From positions 740,730-804,729 of the forward strand of contig NZ_SUPK01000001.1 in the NCBI RefSeq assembly GCF_005049045.1: a stretch of 64,000 nt of DNA. The letters are read 5' to 3'. Below, piece after piece: positions 16,525 to 24,157 of the stretch (its first letter is position 1; every line of letters starts with the position of its first letter). The position numbers and the translations under genes are program-made. The stretch is from Cohnella pontilimi. Its GTDB lineage: Bacteria; Bacillota; Bacilli; Paenibacillales; Paenibacillaceae. The notes under the pieces are model-generated. The model saw only the letters and a list, made by a program, of their open reading frames with translations. It had not been told where the DNA came from and searched no databases.

Positions 16525-16556
16525 AAACTTGCCGTTACTTGTGATACGGTTCACCG
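16525..16556 (+). repeat. Palindromic repeat, left half only (copy F)
   Basis: AAACTTGCCGTTAC then TTGTGATACGGTTCACCG, 32 of 32 bases identical to the left half of copy D. After the CGGTTCACCG core the sequence changes at once to TACCAAACAC and the clpP terminator. This is the right edge of the island. Confidence 0.88.
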
Positions 16557-16570
16557 TACCAAACACAAAA

Positions 16571-16590
16571 GGCGCTTCGAGAGAAGCGCC
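16571..16590 (-). terminator. clpP-operon terminator
   Basis: GGCGCTTC and GAAGCGCC pair over TCTC on the minus strand, followed by TTTTGTGTTT. It starts ten bases past the clpP stop. Confidence 0.88.
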
Positions 16591-16600
16591 CCATACAATC

Positions 16601-17185
16601 TTACGCCTGAACGACCTTGTCGATCAGGCCGTAGGCTGCGGCTTCGTCCGCCGACATGAAATAATCGCGGTCCGTGTCGCGTTCGATCTTCTCGACCGGC
16701 TGGCCGCTTCGTTCCGCCAAAAACCGGTTAAGCCGGTCCCGGGTTTTCAAAATGTGATTCGAGCGGATCACGATGTCCGACGCCTGACCTTGGATGCCCC
16801 CGCTGACCCACGGCTGGTGGATCATGATTTCCGCATTCGGCAGCGCGAGACGTTTGTCGTCGGCGCCGGCGGCCAACAGCACGGCTCCGTACGAAGCGGC
16901 CAACCCTACGCAGATCGTCGATACGTCCGGTTTAATGAACCGCATCGTGTCCAAGATCGCGAATCCCGCGGTGGTGGATCCACCCGGGCTGTTAATGTAC
17001 AGATGAATGTCCTTTTCCGGATCTTCAGCCGCCAGGAACAACATCTGCGCGATGACGGAATTGGCGACCTGGTCGTCGATGGCGGATCCGAGAAAAATAA
17101 TCCGGTCTTTCAGCAGGCGGGAGTAAATATCATAGGAACGCTCCCCCCTGTTCGTCTGTTCGACTACGATCGGCACTACGCTCAT
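16601..17185 (-). CDS. clpP: ATP-dependent Clp protease proteolytic subunit (ClpP paralogue)
   Basis: The 194-residue protein is a ClpP serine peptidase. The catalytic triad is visible: Ser98 in [10 protein letters not shown], His123 in MIHQPW and the Asp of ERDTDRDYF near 172. The handle region [11 protein letters not shown] is intact. The typical MAASMGA is replaced by LAASYGA, which sets it apart from housekeeping ClpP. It is the last gene of an operon led by an ArsR-type regulator and a 72-residue protein. It probably forms tetradecamers with a Clp ATPase; its special role is unknown. Confidence 0.93.
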   Translation of the reverse strand: MSVVPIVVEQTNRGERSYDIYSRLLKDRIIFLGSAIDDQVANSVIAQMLFLAAEDPEKDIHLYINSPGGSTTAGFAILDTMRFIKPDVSTICVGLAASYGAVLLAAGADDKRLALPNAEIMIHQPWVSGGIQGQASDIVIRSNHILKTRDRLNRFLAERSGQPVEKIERDTDRDYFMSADEAAAYGLIDKVVQA

Positions 17186-17209
17186 GATGAATCGCTCCTT
17201 TATGAGAAA

Positions 17210-17428
17210 TTAAGCCGCGCTGCGAAGCATGGCGGTTGGCTGTCCGCCGGTCCGTACCGCGCGAACCGTCTGTCCGAAGCCGCTGGAGACGACACGCAGC
17301 ACCGGCGCACCGGCATCTCCGAGAGGCGTCGCCGCCACCGTCGCTTCCCCCTCTCCTTCCGCTTCCTTCGACTCTTTGCTCTTCTCCCAAATCAGCACGA
17401 TCCGCTTCCGATTGTCGTCATCTCTCAT
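17210..17428 (-). CDS. Small protein, 72 aa, between ArsR and ClpP
   Basis: The ATG at 17428 (MRDDDNRKRIVLIWEKSKES) has GGGAGG eight to nine bases upstream and overlaps the arsR stop by 11 bases. The gene ends 24 bp before clpP. The N-terminal half is charged (KSKESKEAEGEGEA), and the C-terminal half is glycine, alanine and valine rich. I do not recognise a family. Its tight packing between a regulator and a protease subunit suggests an accessory or substrate role. That is inference only. Confidence 0.6.
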   Translation of the reverse strand: MRDDDNRKRIVLIWEKSKESKEAEGEGEATVAATPLGDAGAPVLRVVSSGFGQTVRAVRTGGQPTAMLRSAA

Positions 17429-18047
17429 GTTCCGTTCCTCCCGCCTCGATTTGAGGGTAAATGACCGCCATGACCCGAAACGCGTGTTCTTTGGAGCCTT
17501 GAGGGGCACGAAATTTGCCGGCGACCTGCTTCACCGCTTCCGTGTATGCGCGAATGAACGCTTCCCGCGCGGCTTCATCCGGCAAATCAACCTCGAACTC
17601 CATCGCCGCACTCGGCACTTCCGCCGTCTCATCCGCGGCGTCCATGAGACGAACCGCATCGTTGCGAATCTGCTCGGCGGCCGAGACCAAATGCCGAAGC
17701 GCCCCTTGCGTCTTGAGTCTTGATCGCAGTTCCTCCGGCCAGCCGAACGCATCCGGAATGACATACGTGCGGGCAACCGCCCGGTACAGAACCTCGACCA
17801 GGTTTTTGACCTGCCTTGTGCCGCTTCGGCGGACCAGTCCCACTTTCTCCAGACTCTTCAGATGATAATTGACCTTCTGTGCAGGTTCCCCGATCCGGCG
17901 CGCAAGTTCGGAAGCGGAAGCCGGTTCGTCCAGCAGACGCAGCATATCCGCACGCTTCGGGTTCAGCAGCGCCAGCGCTTGTTCCGCGGTCTCCAAACGG
18001 TAAACGGGCAAAATCGGTTCCAAATGCTCCATTCCGCTAACCACCAT
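17418..18047 (-). CDS. ArsR-type winged-helix regulator
   Basis: The 209-residue protein has a winged HTH at about 20-95: RADMLRLLDEPASASELARR, then VNYHLKSLEKVGLVRR, and a C-terminal region of about 110 residues. It is longer than classical ArsR proteins and resembles the YceB/Helix-turn-helix 20 group. There is no clear ribosome binding site before the ATG at 18047; the in-frame ATG at 18032 is an alternative. A TTTACGTAAA palindrome sits 11 bp upstream. It heads the operon with the small protein and ClpP. Confidence 0.82.
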   Translation of the reverse strand: MVVSGMEHLEPILPVYRLETAEQALALLNPKRADMLRLLDEPASASELARRIGEPAQKVNYHLKSLEKVGLVRRSGTRQVKNLVEVLYRAVARTYVIPDAFGWPEELRSRLKTQGALRHLVSAAEQIRNDAVRLMDAADETAEVPSAAMEFEVDLPDEAAREAFIRAYTEAVKQVAGKFRAPQGSKEHAFRVMAVIYPQIEAGGTEHER

Positions 18048-18058
18048 AAAAATTATTT

Positions 18059-18068
18059 TTTACGTAAA
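18059..18068. promoter_or_regulatory. Candidate operator upstream of arsR-clpP
   Basis: TTTACGTAAA is a perfect 10-bp palindrome just upstream of the regulator start, in an AT-rich tract. The position suits autoregulation. Confidence 0.35.
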
Positions 18069-18116
18069 TAAATAATAGTACGATAGCTTATGCAAAGTCA
18101 AGCGCGAACGGAACAA

Positions 18117-18145
18117 TTGTGAAATAGCCCGTTCAACGATACAAT
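18117..18145 (+). promoter_or_regulatory. Sigma-A promoter of the lipoate ligase gene
   Basis: TTGTGA and TACAAT are separated by 17 bases, followed 22 bases later by GGAGGAGG and the TTG start. Confidence 0.6.
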
Positions 18146-18181
18146 GACGTTAGCAAACAAGCACACGGAGGAGGATTTCTC

Positions 18182-19168
18182 TTGCTGTTTCTGGATAACG
18201 GCAACATCCACGATCCCGCGTTGAATTTGGCGCTGGAGGAATACGCTCTGCGCAATTTGCCGGGCGGCGACGATTACCTGCTCTTTTACATTAATGAGCC
18301 TTCCATCATCATCGGCAAAAATCAAAACACCGCCGAAGAAGTGAACGAGTCCTATGTCAGGGAACGCGGCATCCATGTCGTGCGCAGATTGTCGGGTGGA
18401 GGCGCGGTATATCACGACCTCGGCAACTTGAACTTCAGTTTCATTACCCGTGACGACGGCAAGTCATTCCATAACTTCCGCAAGTTCACCGAGCCGGTTG
18501 TCGCTGCTCTCCGCAAGCTGGGCGTGGAAGCCGAACTGACCGGGCGCAACGACCTGCAGGTCGGGGAACGTAAAATATCCGGCAACGCCCAGTTCTCGTC
18601 CAAAGGGCGGATGTTCAGCCACGGCACGCTGTTGTTCGATTCGGAGGTCGATTCCATCGTTTCGGCCTTGAACGTGAATCCGGCCAAATTCGAATCGAAA
18701 GCGACGAAATCGGTACGCAGCCGAGTAGCCAACATTTCCGAGTTTTTGCAACAGCCCTTGACCATGGAGCAGTTCAGGCAGGCCATTCTGGAATCGATTT
18801 TCGGCGGCACCGACATTCCGCGGTACGAGTTGACCGAAGCCGATTGGGATGCCGTCCGGCGCCTTGCCGACGAGCGGTACCGCAATTGGGACTGGAACTA
18901 CGGGCGCTCACCCGCTTTCAACGTGAGGCAGACGAAGCGGCTTTCCGCCGGCACCTATGATGTGAGACTGAACGTCATCGACGGCGTCATCCGGGAAGCT
19001 GCGATCTACGGAGACTTTTTCGGAACTGGCGAAGTGCGGGATGTGACCGACCGGCTCATCGGCGTCCGTTATGACAACGAAGTGATTTCCGCTGCACTTT
19101 CCGACGTCGATCTGACCGTCTACTTCGGTCCCGTCGACCGGGATGAATGGATGGCCTTGCTGGTTTAA
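18182..19168 (+). CDS. lplA: Lipoate--protein ligase A
   Basis: The 328-residue protein starts with TTG; GGAGGAGG lies six bases upstream. It shows the LplA signature RRLSGGGAVYHDLGNLNFSF at about 71-90, which binds lipoyl-AMP. Other conserved parts are SIIIGKNQNT and GRNDLQVGERKISGNAQ. A C-terminal accessory domain (about 250-328) is present, so it should activate free lipoate and load it onto E2 or GcvH domains. It is a single-gene unit with its own promoter. The closest Bacillus counterpart is LplJ. Confidence 0.93.
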   Translation: MLFLDNGNIHDPALNLALEEYALRNLPGGDDYLLFYINEPSIIIGKNQNTAEEVNESYVRERGIHVVRRLSGGGAVYHDLGNLNFSFITRDDGKSFHNFRKFTEPVVAALRKLGVEAELTGRNDLQVGERKISGNAQFSSKGRMFSHGTLLFDSEVDSIVSALNVNPAKFESKATKSVRSRVANISEFLQQPLTMEQFRQAILESIFGGTDIPRYELTEADWDAVRRLADERYRNWDWNYGRSPAFNVRQTKRLSAGTYDVRLNVIDGVIREAAIYGDFFGTGEVRDVTDRLIGVRYDNEVISAALSDVDLTVYFGPVDRDEWMALLV

Positions 19169-19227
19169 CGGGTAAAGACAAAGACGCAACGAAGGGTGCA
19201 CTTCATTCCCTTCACTGCGGCTTTCCT

Positions 19228-20160
19228 CTATCCCAACAAGTGTAAAGAAGAAATAACCGCTGTCACGCTCAAAATGCTCAATACCGTGGACAGAAGCACC
19301 GTTTGAGAAGCGAACTCGGGCTCGTTGTCGAATTCCACGGCGAGCAGCACGCTGCTCAGAGATGTCGGCACGGCGGACGAGACGATAAGCGCCGAAGCTA
19401 CGATGCCGTCCACGCCAAGCAAGAGCACCAGCAGCCAGGCGATCAGCGGTCCGAGCACAAGACGCAAAACGGTGGACAAACCGACATCGACGGCGGCCGA
19501 CCGGGTGATTTTCCAGGTCATGATGCCGAGTTGAATGCCGAGCGTGATCAGGGCTGTTCCGATGAATGCGTCGGACAAGTATCGGATCGGGGTTTCAATC
19601 GAAGACGGGATCTCCGCATGAAGCCTGCGCAGCAGCAGCGCGGCCGGAATGACGTAAACGGTCGGCATGCCCAAAATGATCCTCCGGATTTGCCGCCAAT
19701 CCGCCTTGTGCGCATTAACGCTGTAGATTCCGTACGTGTTCGGCACCAAGTTCTGCATCATCATGATCAGCACCTGCACGGCGAGCGACATCGGGTTGCC
19801 TGCAAACGCCAGTTGGTTGATCGGGATGCCGTAATTGGCACTGTTGTAAAATAACACACTGTTCCGCATGGCGTTTTTCATGCCGCCTTCATATTTGCGG
19901 ATGCGGATCACGGCTTCAACCATGGCATATTGTAACGCCATGAACAAGAAGAAGAATAGCATGACCTGCCCGAAAAGTTGGAGGGAAATGGCCGTATGGA
20001 ACAGCAATTCGAACATCATCGCCGGAGAAAAGACATAAAAATTTAATTTCGATAACGTCTTAATATCGGGCCGAAAAACTTTGCCCATCGTGATGCCGAT
20101 CGCGATCATGATGGTTAAGGGGAGAACGTTATGTGTTAGAATATGAAGAAAAATGTTCAT
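19228..20160 (-). CDS. AEC-family transporter
   Basis: The 310-residue protein has about ten membrane helices in the auxin-efflux-carrier fold. The first half begins with NVLPLTIMIAIGITMGKVF. A second set of helices begins around DAFIGTALITLGIQLGIMTW and ends with ASALIVSSAVPTSLSSVLLA. Helix-breaking asparagine/proline sites such as FYNSANYGIPINQLA are typical. It probably carries organic acids or similar anions; specificity is unknown. GGAGCGGCAAA precedes the ATG. It is divergent from the D-amino acid aminotransferase gene. Confidence 0.87.
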   Translation of the reverse strand: MNIFLHILTHNVLPLTIMIAIGITMGKVFRPDIKTLSKLNFYVFSPAMMFELLFHTAISLQLFGQVMLFFFLFMALQYAMVEAVIRIRKYEGGMKNAMRNSVLFYNSANYGIPINQLAFAGNPMSLAVQVLIMMMQNLVPNTYGIYSVNAHKADWRQIRRIILGMPTVYVIPAALLLRRLHAEIPSSIETPIRYLSDAFIGTALITLGIQLGIMTWKITRSAAVDVGLSTVLRLVLGPLIAWLLVLLLGVDGIVASALIVSSAVPTSLSSVLLAVEFDNEPEFASQTVLLSTVLSILSVTAVISSLHLLG

Positions 20161-20207
20161 TTTGCCGCTCCGGTTTTTTCACCTCATTATAAGGAGGGTT
20201 ACTCTAT

Positions 20208-21044
20208 ATGTCTATCTATTGGGTTCAAGGAGAGTTTTGGCCGAAAGAAGAAATCAGGGTTTCGCCGGATGACAGAGGATACTTGTTCGGAGACGGAGTG
20301 TACGAAATGTTCCGCGTTTACGGCGGCAAGCTGTATGAACCGAAGCTTCATTTCGAGCGGCTCGAGCGGAGCGCAGCCGGCATACGGATCCCGATGCCGT
20401 ATTCGGCGGACGAGCTTCACGAGCGGCTGCGCGAACTGATCCGGCGCAACAACCTTCAAGAAGGAACCGTGTACATCCAGATCACCCGGGGGACCGCTCC
20501 CCGCAATCACCTGTTTCCAAAAGACAGCGCTCCCGTGACCATGGCTTACTGCAATGAGCTCAAACGACCGCTCGCGCAAATGGAAGCCGGAATCCGTGCG
20601 GTAACTGTGAATGACATCCGCTGGCTGCATTGCGATTACAAGACGCTCAACTTGCTGCCCAACGTCCTGGCGAAGCAAGAAGCGGTCGACCGCGGCGGGG
20701 ACGACGCCATCCTTCATCGCGGCGAGGTCGTGACCGAGTGCAGCGCTTCGAACGTCATGATCGTCTCGCAAGGACGTCTGATCACCCATCCGGCCAATCA
20801 CCTGATCCTTCACGGCGTCACCCGGGCGGTGACGTTGCGGCTCGCGGCCGCCGCCGGTATTCCTGTAGAAGAGCGGACATTTACGCTTGATGAGCTGCGC
20901 GCCGCCGAAGAGGTGTTCCAAACCGGCACGACGATCGAAGTCATGCCGGTCGTCATGATCGATGGACAACGGGTCGGCGACGGCCAACCGGGTCCGGTCA
21001 CCCGCAGGCTGCAGAAACATTTCGAAGCCACATTGGGCGACTAA
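20208..21044 (+). CDS. dat: D-amino acid aminotransferase
   Basis: The 278-residue protein is a fold-type IV PLP enzyme. The N-terminus has DRGYLFGDGVYEMFRVYGGK, and the Schiff-base lysine is in HCDYKTLNLLPNVLAKQ near residue 145. The phosphate-binding stretch includes ECSASNVMIV and HGVTRAVTLRL. It interconverts D-alanine and D-glutamate, supplying peptidoglycan precursors. Branched-chain aminotransferases and aminodeoxychorismate lyases share the fold, but length and motifs favour Dat. AAGGAGGGTTACTCTAT precedes the ATG. Confidence 0.9.
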   Translation: MSIYWVQGEFWPKEEIRVSPDDRGYLFGDGVYEMFRVYGGKLYEPKLHFERLERSAAGIRIPMPYSADELHERLRELIRRNNLQEGTVYIQITRGTAPRNHLFPKDSAPVTMAYCNELKRPLAQMEAGIRAVTVNDIRWLHCDYKTLNLLPNVLAKQEAVDRGGDDAILHRGEVVTECSASNVMIVSQGRLITHPANHLILHGVTRAVTLRLAAAAGIPVEERTFTLDELRAAEEVFQTGTTIEVMPVVMIDGQRVGDGQPGPVTRRLQKHFEATLGD

Positions 21045-21047
21045 ACG

Positions 21048-21094
21048 AAAAAGCGTCCTCTCCACCGCCACAGGCGGGAAGAGAGGACGCTTTT
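21048..21094. terminator. Bidirectional terminator between dat and the LTA synthase
   Basis: AAAAGCGTCCTCTC pairs with GAGAGGACGCTTTT, with an inner CCGCC/GGCGG pair. T-tracts on both strands serve both convergent genes. Confidence 0.9.
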
Positions 21095-21096
21095 CT

Positions 21097-22974
21097 TCAT
21101 TTTCGCGCTGGCAGCGACTCCACATATTGATCCGACAGCTGCATGAGCTTCAGCACATAATCGTAATCGCTCTTATACTTAGAGATGTCGGTAACCGGCT
21201 TCAACGTATCCAGCGATACGGCAGCGCCGTCTTCGAACGTTTTGCCGGGGACGAACATGACTTCATTGTTGAAGAAAGAACCGGTCGGCAAGTAATAACG
21301 CATGCCGAAGAGGTTTTTCTCCGTGTTGAGCAAGTCGTGTCCGAAGGCCGAGTACTTCTCGTCTTGGAGCGAGATGCCCAGCAGATTGGTGACAGTCGGC
21401 ATAATGTCCACCTGTCCGCCGACCGTCTTGACGACTTTGTGAGGCGCCGTTCCCGGCATACGGATAATGAGCGGAATGTTAAACCGGGAAATTCTTTCGT
21501 GATACGTTATGCCCAGCTTCGCGCTGACGTCCTCCGGCGGGTTGTCCTTCGGCTGAAGCCCGAAATGGTCGCCGTAAAAGACGATCATCGTGTTGTCGTA
21601 CAGCCCGTTCGCTTTCAGCTGCTTCACCAATTGGCCGACGGCGTAATCCGTATAATGGACGGCTTGCAAATAATCGCCGAGCTGCGTGCCTTTGATGGAA
21701 GCCGGCAGCTTCAGCCACTGCTTGTCGGCCGGAATCTTGAACGGATGATGGCTGGAAGCCGTGACGAACTGGAAGTAAAACGGCTTGTTGGCCTTTTTCG
21801 ACTCCAGCATTTTGCTGACACCCACCCGGTAAAGCTCTTCGTCCGAGGCGCCGAAGCCATTGAAATGATCATTTTTAAAAGACGGCTTATCATACCACTT
21901 GTTGAATCCGAGCGCAGGGTACATTTTGTCCCGGTCCCAGAACGTGATGTTGTTAACGTGGAACGTAGCCGTTTGATAGCCGTACTTTTGCAGAAGCTTG
22001 GGCAAACTTGGAAGCGCCCGGTCGCTGTATCCCGTTGACATGGCGACTTTCGCCGTCGGGTAGATCGACGTATTGGACATGAACTCCGCGTCGGAGGTGT
22101 TTCCTTGTCCGATCTGCTGGAAAAAGTGCGGGAAGTAATATCCCTCTTCCGCCAAAGCATTCAACACCGGCGTAATTACTTGACCGTTCACCTTCAAGTG
22201 GATCGGGAAGTTCTGGAAAGCTTCCATCTGGATAATGATCAAGTTTTTGCCCTTCGCCGAGCCGAAGGCGACCGGCGCAGCCGCGTTCGTTTTCAGATCC
22301 GGTTCCTGGCTTTGCAGCTGCACGATCTGCTGGCTGACTTTCGTCGTATCGATGTTGGCGGTTTGCTTAGCCTTTAACGCGGCGGCTACTTGAAAATTGA
22401 AAAATCCGACGTCCTCCGCTTGGGCGAGTTCATTCTGAATGGATTTACCTTCCCGGATAAACATCGTGGAGGCGGCCAACCCTACGAGCGCCACGGCGGC
22501 GATGCCGAGGTTCCAAGCCCGGCTTGCCGGCCGGCGCTGCGGCAGACGGACCCGTGCGATCCGGACGACGATCCAGACCAGAGCTGCAAACGCCACATCA
22601 ATGAAGAACGCATAGTTGCTGAACTGGATGGTGGCCTTCACGCTGTCTTTGACGCCGGCTACCTGCTTAAGCTCGTTAAGCGCCGTATAGGTCGGAACCG
22701 TGCCGAAATATTGAAAGTACAGCGTCGAGGAGAAAAACAACAGCGAAACCACTAGGTCCACAAACCAGAACACATACTTTTTCATCCTGTCCGGCGTGAT
22801 GAGCTCGAACAGACACACAATGAACAGGAGCGAAGCCGCATCCGAGAACAATCTGCCCCACGCGATTTCCTCGAAGATGAAATACCGGAGCAGCATCACT
22901 TTGAGAAGCAATATAACGGTTAAAACAAAAAAAGGCTGAGGCCACTTGATTTTCGATAACATGGAGGTCAACAC
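21097..22974 (-). CDS. LTA synthase family sulfatase (LtaS-like)
   Basis: The 625-residue protein has five N-terminal membrane helices (to about residue 170) and an extracellular sulfatase-fold domain. Active-site features are IIIQMEAFQNFPIH, the nucleophile Thr in GQGNTSDAEFMSNTS, and the metal-binding VFYGDHFG and TASSHHPF. It transfers glycerol-phosphate units from phosphatidylglycerol to build or prime lipoteichoic acid. Bacilli carry several paralogues (LtaS, YfnI, YqgS, YvgJ), and which one this is cannot be told. It starts with TTG after GGAAGGG. Confidence 0.92.
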   Translation of the reverse strand: MLTSMLSKIKWPQPFFVLTVILLLKVMLLRYFIFEEIAWGRLFSDAASLLFIVCLFELITPDRMKKYVFWFVDLVVSLLFFSSTLYFQYFGTVPTYTALNELKQVAGVKDSVKATIQFSNYAFFIDVAFAALVWIVVRIARVRLPQRRPASRAWNLGIAAVALVGLAASTMFIREGKSIQNELAQAEDVGFFNFQVAAALKAKQTANIDTTKVSQQIVQLQSQEPDLKTNAAAPVAFGSAKGKNLIIIQMEAFQNFPIHLKVNGQVITPVLNALAEEGYYFPHFFQQIGQGNTSDAEFMSNTSIYPTAKVAMSTGYSDRALPSLPKLLQKYGYQTATFHVNNITFWDRDKMYPALGFNKWYDKPSFKNDHFNGFGASDEELYRVGVSKMLESKKANKPFYFQFVTASSHHPFKIPADKQWLKLPASIKGTQLGDYLQAVHYTDYAVGQLVKQLKANGLYDNTMIVFYGDHFGLQPKDNPPEDVSAKLGITYHERISRFNIPLIIRMPGTAPHKVVKTVGGQVDIMPTVTNLLGISLQDEKYSAFGHDLLNTEKNLFGMRYYLPTGSFFNNEVMFVPGKTFEDGAAVSLDTLKPVTDISKYKSDYDYVLKLMQLSDQYVESLPARK

Positions 22975-23070
22975 TTACCCTTCCTTTTGTCAAATGAATG
23001 TCATGTCCATATTACCTGTATGTTAACATCTTTTTAAACGTTTTAGAACCCGGAAAACCACAAAAACAGG

Positions 23071-23098
23071 AAAACTCCGGACGCTTGTCCGGAGTTTT
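23071..23098. terminator. Terminator after tdk
   Basis: AAAACTCCGGAC and GTCCGGAGTTTT form a perfect stem over GCTT, with A/T tails in both directions. It follows tdk by 18 bp. Confidence 0.9.
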
Positions 23099-23115
23099 CC
23101 ATTTCCTGCGCGACT

Positions 23116-23712
23116 TTATGCTTGCTGGGGACCGAACGCGTCGTGGTAACAACGGCGGCACACCGGCTTGTAGTCTTCGTTGCCGCCGATTTGAATCTGC
23201 TCGCCGACATTGACCGGCACGCCGTCGCGGAAACGGATGACCATCGTGGCTTTGCGGTCGCAGTACCAGCAAATCGTCTTGATTTCCTCGATTTTGTCGG
23301 CATAAATCAGCAAATTATAGCTGCCTTCAAACAATTGATTCGCGAAATCGTTCTTCAGTCCGAATGCCATGACGGGAATGCCCAGCTCATCGACGATCCG
23401 GGTCAATTCCAGCACATGATGCTTCTTCAAAAACTGCGCTTCGTCCACCAGAATGCAATAAATTCGCTTCGGCTCGAACTGCGGCCGGTACTCTTTCACG
23501 AATTCATACAAATTGGTATGCTCGTCCACCGGTATCGATTTACGGGTCATGCCCACTCGCGAGCCGATCTGCTCGGCGCCGGCCCTCGTATCGACAGCGG
23601 GAGAAAAAATCATGACCGGCTTGCCCTGCTCTTCATAGTTATGAGCGACCTTAATAATTTCGAAGGATTTCCCGCTGTTCATCGTACCGTACTTAAAATA
23701 CAACTGTGCCAA
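23116..23712 (-). CDS. tdk: Thymidine kinase
   Basis: The start is the TTG at 23712, giving [16 protein letters not shown], because GGAGGG lies eight bases upstream. Longer in-frame starts lack this and exceed the family length. The 198-residue protein has the P-loop GTMNSGKS, the lid motif VDEAQFLKK with the catalytic Glu, and the zinc knuckle CWYC plus CRRC. It phosphorylates thymidine in the salvage pathway. It is a single-gene unit with its own terminator. Confidence 0.94.
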   Translation of the reverse strand: MAQLYFKYGTMNSGKSFEIIKVAHNYEEQGKPVMIFSPAVDTRAGAEQIGSRVGMTRKSIPVDEHTNLYEFVKEYRPQFEPKRIYCILVDEAQFLKKHHVLELTRIVDELGIPVMAFGLKNDFANQLFEGSYNLLIYADKIEEIKTICWYCDRKATMVIRFRDGVPVNVGEQIQIGGNEDYKPVCRRCYHDAFGPQQA

Positions 23713-23772
23713 GCTGATGTCCCTCCATGCCGATCTTGTCCTGTCCATTATACAAGAGGAAACGGAATTGTT

Positions 23773-23787
23773 CGACAACAATTGTCG
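23773..23787. promoter_or_regulatory. 15-bp inverted repeat upstream of tdk
   Basis: CGACAA and TTGTCG flank CAA. It lies 60 bp upstream of tdk and about 140 bp upstream of the proposed riboswitch promoter. It is a candidate operator with unknown regulator. Confidence 0.35.
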
Positions 23788-23928
23788 AGAGAAGGTACGT
23801 TTACCTACGAAAGCCTCGAGGGCGGATCCTATTTTTTAGGTCTAATGAACTTGAAGCCGGGACGTCAATAGAACCATGTCGCATGTTGGAAAAACAGGAG
23901 ATTCGGACGACCTTGTCCCGGAAGGATT

Positions 23929-23957
23929 TTGGTCCTATTTTGCAGAATTTTTATTAT
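23929..23957 (+). promoter_or_regulatory. Candidate promoter of the riboswitch transcript
   Basis: TTGGTC and TATTAT with a 17-base spacer lie about 35 bp ahead of the aptamer. The -35 box is weak. Confidence 0.45.
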
Positions 23958-23993
23958 AGTGTCAACGCCGACAAGATTCATTTACTTAGCCAA

Positions 23994-24092
23994 GCGCAAG
24001 AACAAAGGCAAACCCGAGCGAAAGCCGGGGACGCAAAGCCGCGGATCTAAACCATCGCACGGATGATGGCATGACAGCCGGGTTGCTCCAGG
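23994..24092 (+). ncRNA. Cyclic di-GMP-I (GEMM) riboswitch
   Basis: The conserved GEMM-I elements are present in order: GGCAAACCCGAGCGAAAG with the GAAA tetraloop, GGGGACGCAAAGCCGCGG, CTAAACCATCGCAC, and GACAGCCGGGTTGCTCC at the 3' side. This aptamer binds c-di-GMP. It lies about 65 bp upstream of the MshEN/GspE-like gene, with an overlapping hairpin and U-tract that would make the expression platform. Whether ligand turns expression on or off cannot be decided by eye. Confidence 0.9.
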
Positions 24093-24107
24093 AGCTTGGC
24101 TTTTTGC
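24075..24107 (+). terminator. Riboswitch expression-platform terminator
   Basis: AGCC..GCTCC pairs with GGAGC..GGCT, followed by TTTTTG. The 5' strand overlaps the last aptamer strand (GCCGGGTTGCTCC), so aptamer and terminator should be mutually exclusive. Confidence 0.7.
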
Positions 24108-24157
24108 TGTCCGGAAAAGGCGGTCACCCCCATCCGGAACGTCGAAAGGAGGACCTT

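Noticed and set aside
6495..16556. Classical integron with attC sites
   Set aside because: The repeats are palindromic and separate modules, but they lack the attC core GTTRRRY/RYYYAAC boxes, cassettes hold several genes in both directions, and no integron integrase is present. Only the layout is comparable.
6495..16556. CRISPR array
   Set aside because: Copies are 1.3-2.6 kb apart, not separated by uniform short spacers, and no cas genes are present.
16424..17464. A 346-codon open frame on the plus strand
   Set aside because: It is antisense to clpP, the small gene and part of the kinase gene; there is no ribosome binding site or domain.
24071..24157. Longer start for the MshEN/GspE-like gene
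   Set aside because: The extra 29 codons would lie in the riboswitch aptamer and terminator and lack a ribosome binding site; the ATG at 24158 has a strong one.
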